NCBI GenBank assembly: GCA_937892315.1
Contig: CALAVF010000278.1
Span: forward strand, 1 to 6,977
From: an uncultured Prevotellaceae bacterium
GTDB lineage: Bacteria > Bacteroidota > Bacteroidia > Bacteroidales > Bacteroidaceae
Direction: 5' to 3'
Length of the DNA: 6,977 nucleotides
The notes under the pieces were generated by a model. The model saw only the letters and a list, made by a program, of their open reading frames with translations, was not told where the DNA came from and did no database searches. Numbering within the stretch: the first letter of the stretch is position 1; every line of letters starts with the position of its first letter. The translations under genes and the position numbers were made by a program. Below are positions 5,384 to 6,977 of this stretch, piece after piece.

Positions 5384-5458
5384 GGCCCATTCGTCTATCG
5401 GTTAGGACGAGAGATTTTCATTCTCTAAAGAGCAGTTCGACTCTGCTATGGGCTACCA
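5384..5458 (+). tRNA. tRNA-Glu (anticodon TTC)
   Basis: A complete cloverleaf can be drawn. The acceptor arm is GGCCCAT (5384-5390) with ATGGGCT (5448-5454), where the first pair is G-U, followed by discriminator A and an encoded CCA (5456-5458). The D stem is GTC/GAC. The anticodon stem is AGAGA (5410-5414) with TCTCT (5422-5426) around a seven-base loop TTTTCAT, with anticodon TTC at 5417-5419 (glutamate, reading GAA/GAG). The T arm is AGCAG-TTCGACT-CTGCT (5431-5447). It lies between the promoter and rpsT on one strand, so it is probably released from a joint transcript. Confidence 0.96.
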
Positions 5459-5516
5459 TTTTTTATGGAGAGGGGTGCGAGGTCTCTTGAGCCATACCAC
5501 ATCGAACTCCAGAAAT

Positions 5517-5545
5517 CTTAAAAACTCAACAACTTAAAAACTCAA
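5517..5545 (+). repeat. 13-bp direct repeat in the rpsT leader
   Basis: CTTAAAAACTCAA occurs at 5517-5529 and again at 5533-5545, separated by 3 bp and ending 5 bp before the rpsT ATG. Upstream in the same leader TATGG-AGAG (5464-5472) can pair with CTCT (5484-5487) and CCATA (5492-5496), giving an interrupted hairpin. The repeats are A-rich, as is common just upstream of start codons in this phylum. They may help ribosome binding or bind a regulator; neither is shown. Confidence 0.6.
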
Positions 5546-5550
5546 AACAA

Positions 5551-5805
5551 ATGGCACATCACAAGTCATGTCTCAAGCGCATCCGTCAGAACGAGAAGCG
5601 CAGACTCCACAACCGCTACTACGCTAAGACTATGCGTAACTACCTCCGCGACCTCCGCAACACGAAGGACAAGGCAACCGCTCAGGAAATGTTCCCAAAA
5701 CTCCAGAAGATGCTTGACAAACTGGCTAAGCAGAACATCATCCACTGGAAGAAGGCTGCCAACCTCAAGTCTGGTGCTGCTAAGATGATTGCAAAACTCG
5801 CCTAA
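5551..5805 (+). CDS. rpsT: 30S ribosomal protein S20
   Basis: An 84-aa small, highly basic protein with the S20 signature: [20 protein letters not shown] at the N-terminus, RNYLRDLRN in the middle and the conserved [18 protein letters not shown] at the end. S20 binds 16S rRNA early in assembly of the 30S subunit and forms a three-helix bundle; residues about 4-84 fit this. Length matches the family (84-90 aa). The ATG at 5551 is the only reasonable start. It is the second gene after the promoter at 5323-5353, following tRNA-Glu by 92 bp, and is closed by a terminator at 5877-5910. Codon use is that of a strongly expressed gene (mostly CGC/CGT arginine). Confidence 0.98.
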   Translation: MAHHKSCLKRIRQNEKRRLHNRYYAKTMRNYLRDLRNTKDKATAQEMFPKLQKMLDKLAKQNIIHWKKAANLKSGAAKMIAKLA

Positions 5806-5871
5806 GCGAGGGGAGGAACAGCAAAAACCGAACCTCTGTTCAGGTCATAGCAAAATCTATTCATTAGAGAT

Positions 5872-5919
5872 AAACGAGACTGGATTTCACGAGAAGTCCA
5901 GTCTTTTTTTGTCTCGTTT
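5872..5919 (+). terminator. Terminator after rpsT with an overlapping alternative stem
   Basis: GACTGGA (5878-5884) pairs perfectly with TCCAGTC (5897-5903), followed by a run of seven Ts (5904-5910): a standard rho-independent terminator about 70 bp after the rpsT stop. Flanking bases AAACGAGAC (5872-5880) are also perfectly complementary to GTCTCGTTT (5911-5919). The two stems share GAC at 5878-5880, so they compete unless the outer one frays. Confidence 0.88.
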
Positions 5920-5960
5920 TTGAACCAAAATCGACTCTTCGAGACTCCTTTTTCGTATTT

Positions 5961-5985
5961 TTCCCCGTAGGGGAACTTTTCTTCG
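5961..5985 (+). terminator. Second small hairpin with T-rich tail before gyrB
   Basis: TTCCCC (5961-5966) and GGGGAA (5970-5975) form a perfect 6-bp stem with the tight loop GTA, followed by CTTTTCTTCGTTTTTTC. It could back up the rpsT terminator. It lies about 20 bp before the -33 region of the gyrB promoter, so a regulatory function cannot be excluded. The stem is short and the loop small, hence low confidence. Confidence 0.35.
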
Positions 5986-5992
5986 TTTTTTC

Positions 5993-6024
5993 TTTCGGTA
6001 TGTCAGGATTTTTTCGTAACTTTG
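5993..6024 (+). promoter_or_regulatory. Promoter of gyrB
   Basis: TAACTTTG (6017-6024) matches the -7 consensus TAnnTTTG. The -33 position 20 bp upstream has TTTC (5993-5996) instead of TTTG. Transcription should begin near 6030, leaving a leader of about 20 nt, A-rich (AAAAGAGAATATAAAA) and without a strong Shine-Dalgarno sequence. Confidence 0.7.
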
Positions 6025-6048
6025 TAACGATTAAAAGAGAATATAAAA

Positions 6049-6977
6049 ATGGATGAAACATTAACCAACGGAGAAAATTATTCAGCCAGTAACATTCAGG
6101 TGCTGGAAGGTCTTGAGGCGGTAAGAAAACGCCCTGCGATGTATATTGGTGACATCAGCGAAAAGGGTCTGCACCACTTGGTCTATGAGACGGTGGACAA
6201 CTCCATCGACGAGGCACTGGCTGGATTCTGTTCTCACATTGAAGTAACTATCAACGAAGACAACTCTATCACCGTGCAGGACGACGGTCGAGGCATTCCT
6301 GTGGATATGCACGAGAAGGAACACCGTAGCGCCCTTGAAGTGGTGATGACGGTACTGCACGCCGGCGGTAAGTTCGACAAAGGTTCCTACAAGGTGTCGG
6401 GTGGATTGCACGGTGTTGGTGTGAGCTGCGTGAACGGTCTGAGTACGAAGATGATTTCCCAGGTGTTCCGTGACGGCAAGATTTACCAGCAGGAATACCG
6501 CAAGGGCAAACCTCAGTATGACGTAAAGGTAGTCGGCGAGACCGACTTACGTGGAACGCGTCAGCAGTTCTGGCCTGACGACACGATATTTATCACGACC
6601 ACATATAAGTTTGACATACTGGCCAACCGTATGCGTGAGCTGGCCTTTCTGAATGCCGGTATCACCATTACGCTGACCGACCTCCGCCTGGATGTAAACG
6701 CCGAGGCCGGAATTGATGGTGTACGAACGGAGAAATACTACTCTGAGGGTGGTCTGAAGGACTTTGTCCGTTATCTGGACCGCAACCGTATGCATTTGTT
6801 CGACGATGTGATTTATCTGAACACTGAGAAGCAGGGCACTCCGATTGAGGCTGCCGTCATGTACAATACAGGTTACAATGAGAACCTGCATTCCTACGTG
6901 AACAACATCAACACGATTGAGGGCGGTACACACCTGACTGGTTTCCGTCAGGCGTTGACCCGCGTGCTGAAGAAATA
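6049..6977 (+). CDS. gyrB: DNA gyrase subunit B, 5' part
   Basis: The frame from ATG 6049 stays open to the window edge, giving 309 complete codons of GyrB, the ATPase subunit that with GyrA introduces negative supercoils. The GHKL ATP-binding fold is complete: AVRKRPAMYIGD (24-35), VYETVDNSIDEALAG (45-59, with catalytic E47 and Mg-binding N51), QDDGRGIP (77-84), the lid TVLHAGGKFDKGSYKVSGGL (101-120) followed by HGVGVSCVNGLS (121-132). The transducer domain begins near residue 220 and is cut after about 90 residues. HAGGKF and HGVGVSCVNALS-like text fit GyrB; ParE is less likely because of overall similarity and of the neighbours, though without a search I cannot exclude it fully. The ATG is preceded by a promoter at 5993-6024. 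The TOPRIM and C-terminal domains lie outside the window. Confidence 0.95.
   Translation, partial: MDETLTNGENYSASNIQVLEGLEAVRKRPAMYIGDISEKGLHHLVYETVDNSIDEALAGFCSHIEVTINEDNSITVQDDGRGIPVDMHEKEHRSALEVVMTVLHAGGKFDKGSYKVSGGLHGVGVSCVNGLSTKMISQVFRDGKIYQQEYRKGKPQYDVKVVGETDLRGTRQQFWPDDTIFITTTYKFDILANRMRELAFLNAGITITLTDLRLDVNAEAGIDGVRTEKYYSEGGLKDFVRYLDRNRMHLFDDVIYLNTEKQGTPIEAAVMYNTGYNENLHSYVNNINTIEGGTHLTGFRQALTRVLKK

Noticed and set aside
5864..6061. Minus-strand 65-aa frame between rpsT and gyrB
   Set aside because: Lys/Ser-rich translation of T-rich terminator and promoter DNA, antisense to the gyrB promoter, no start signals.
6547..6933. Minus-strand 128-aa and 109-aa frames within gyrB
   Set aside because: Both are shadows of the conserved gyrB reading frame.
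1..6977. CRISPR array, insertion sequence or integrase
   Set aside because: No regularly spaced repeats, transposase or recombinase motifs occur in any frame; the only longer repeat is the single 35-bp pair.

Overview
The window looks like chromosome of a member of the Bacteroidota, most likely Bacteroidales and Prevotella-like. Its promoters have the TTTG / TAnnTTTG form typical of that phylum. The right half carries recO, tRNA-Glu, rpsT (S20) and gyrB side by side, an arrangement I associate with Bacteroidales. The left half is accessory: an AAA/DUF4143 ATPase, a NUDIX gene remnant and an ECF sigma-factor operon. The genus is inference from style and gene order, not from a search.

Layout from left to right. 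Positions 1-225 hold what looks like the end of a repeat or of an upstream gene, a terminator-like hairpin (128-159) and a promoter. Positions 226-1419 (+) encode a complete AAA_14/DUF4143-type ATPase. Positions 1420-1839 contain no intact gene. They hold the first 26-29 codons of a MutT-like NUDIX hydrolase (1474-1563), a 35-bp near-copy of the recO 3' end (1616-1650) and a strong terminator that serves the minus strand. Positions 1840-4435 (-) are a tight four-gene operon: ECF sigma factor, a single-pass membrane protein that is probably its anti-sigma factor, a small secreted DUF6108-like protein, and a secreted 407-aa protein resembling the N-terminal part of TlpA-type thioredoxin proteins without the thioredoxin domain. 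recO (4505-5233, -) follows directly upstream of the sigma gene. Divergent promoters at about 5243-5353 separate recO from tRNA-Glu(UUC) and rpsT on the plus strand. gyrB starts at 6049 and runs off the right edge.

How the genes fit together. The sigma operon looks like a self-contained envelope-signalling unit. It has its own ECF-like promoter, 4-bp stop/start overlaps at two junctions, a membrane regulator and two exported products. The last 35 bp of recO are repeated in the same orientation beyond the operon's terminator (31 of 35 identical, stop codon position kept). The whole operon is therefore bracketed by direct repeats of a gene 3' end, as expected for an insertion at that site, although no integrase is visible. 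This bracket and the adjacent NUDIX remnant are the most unusual observations. The recO, tRNA, rpsT and gyrB side is ordinary housekeeping DNA with well-formed promoters and an interesting double hairpin after rpsT.
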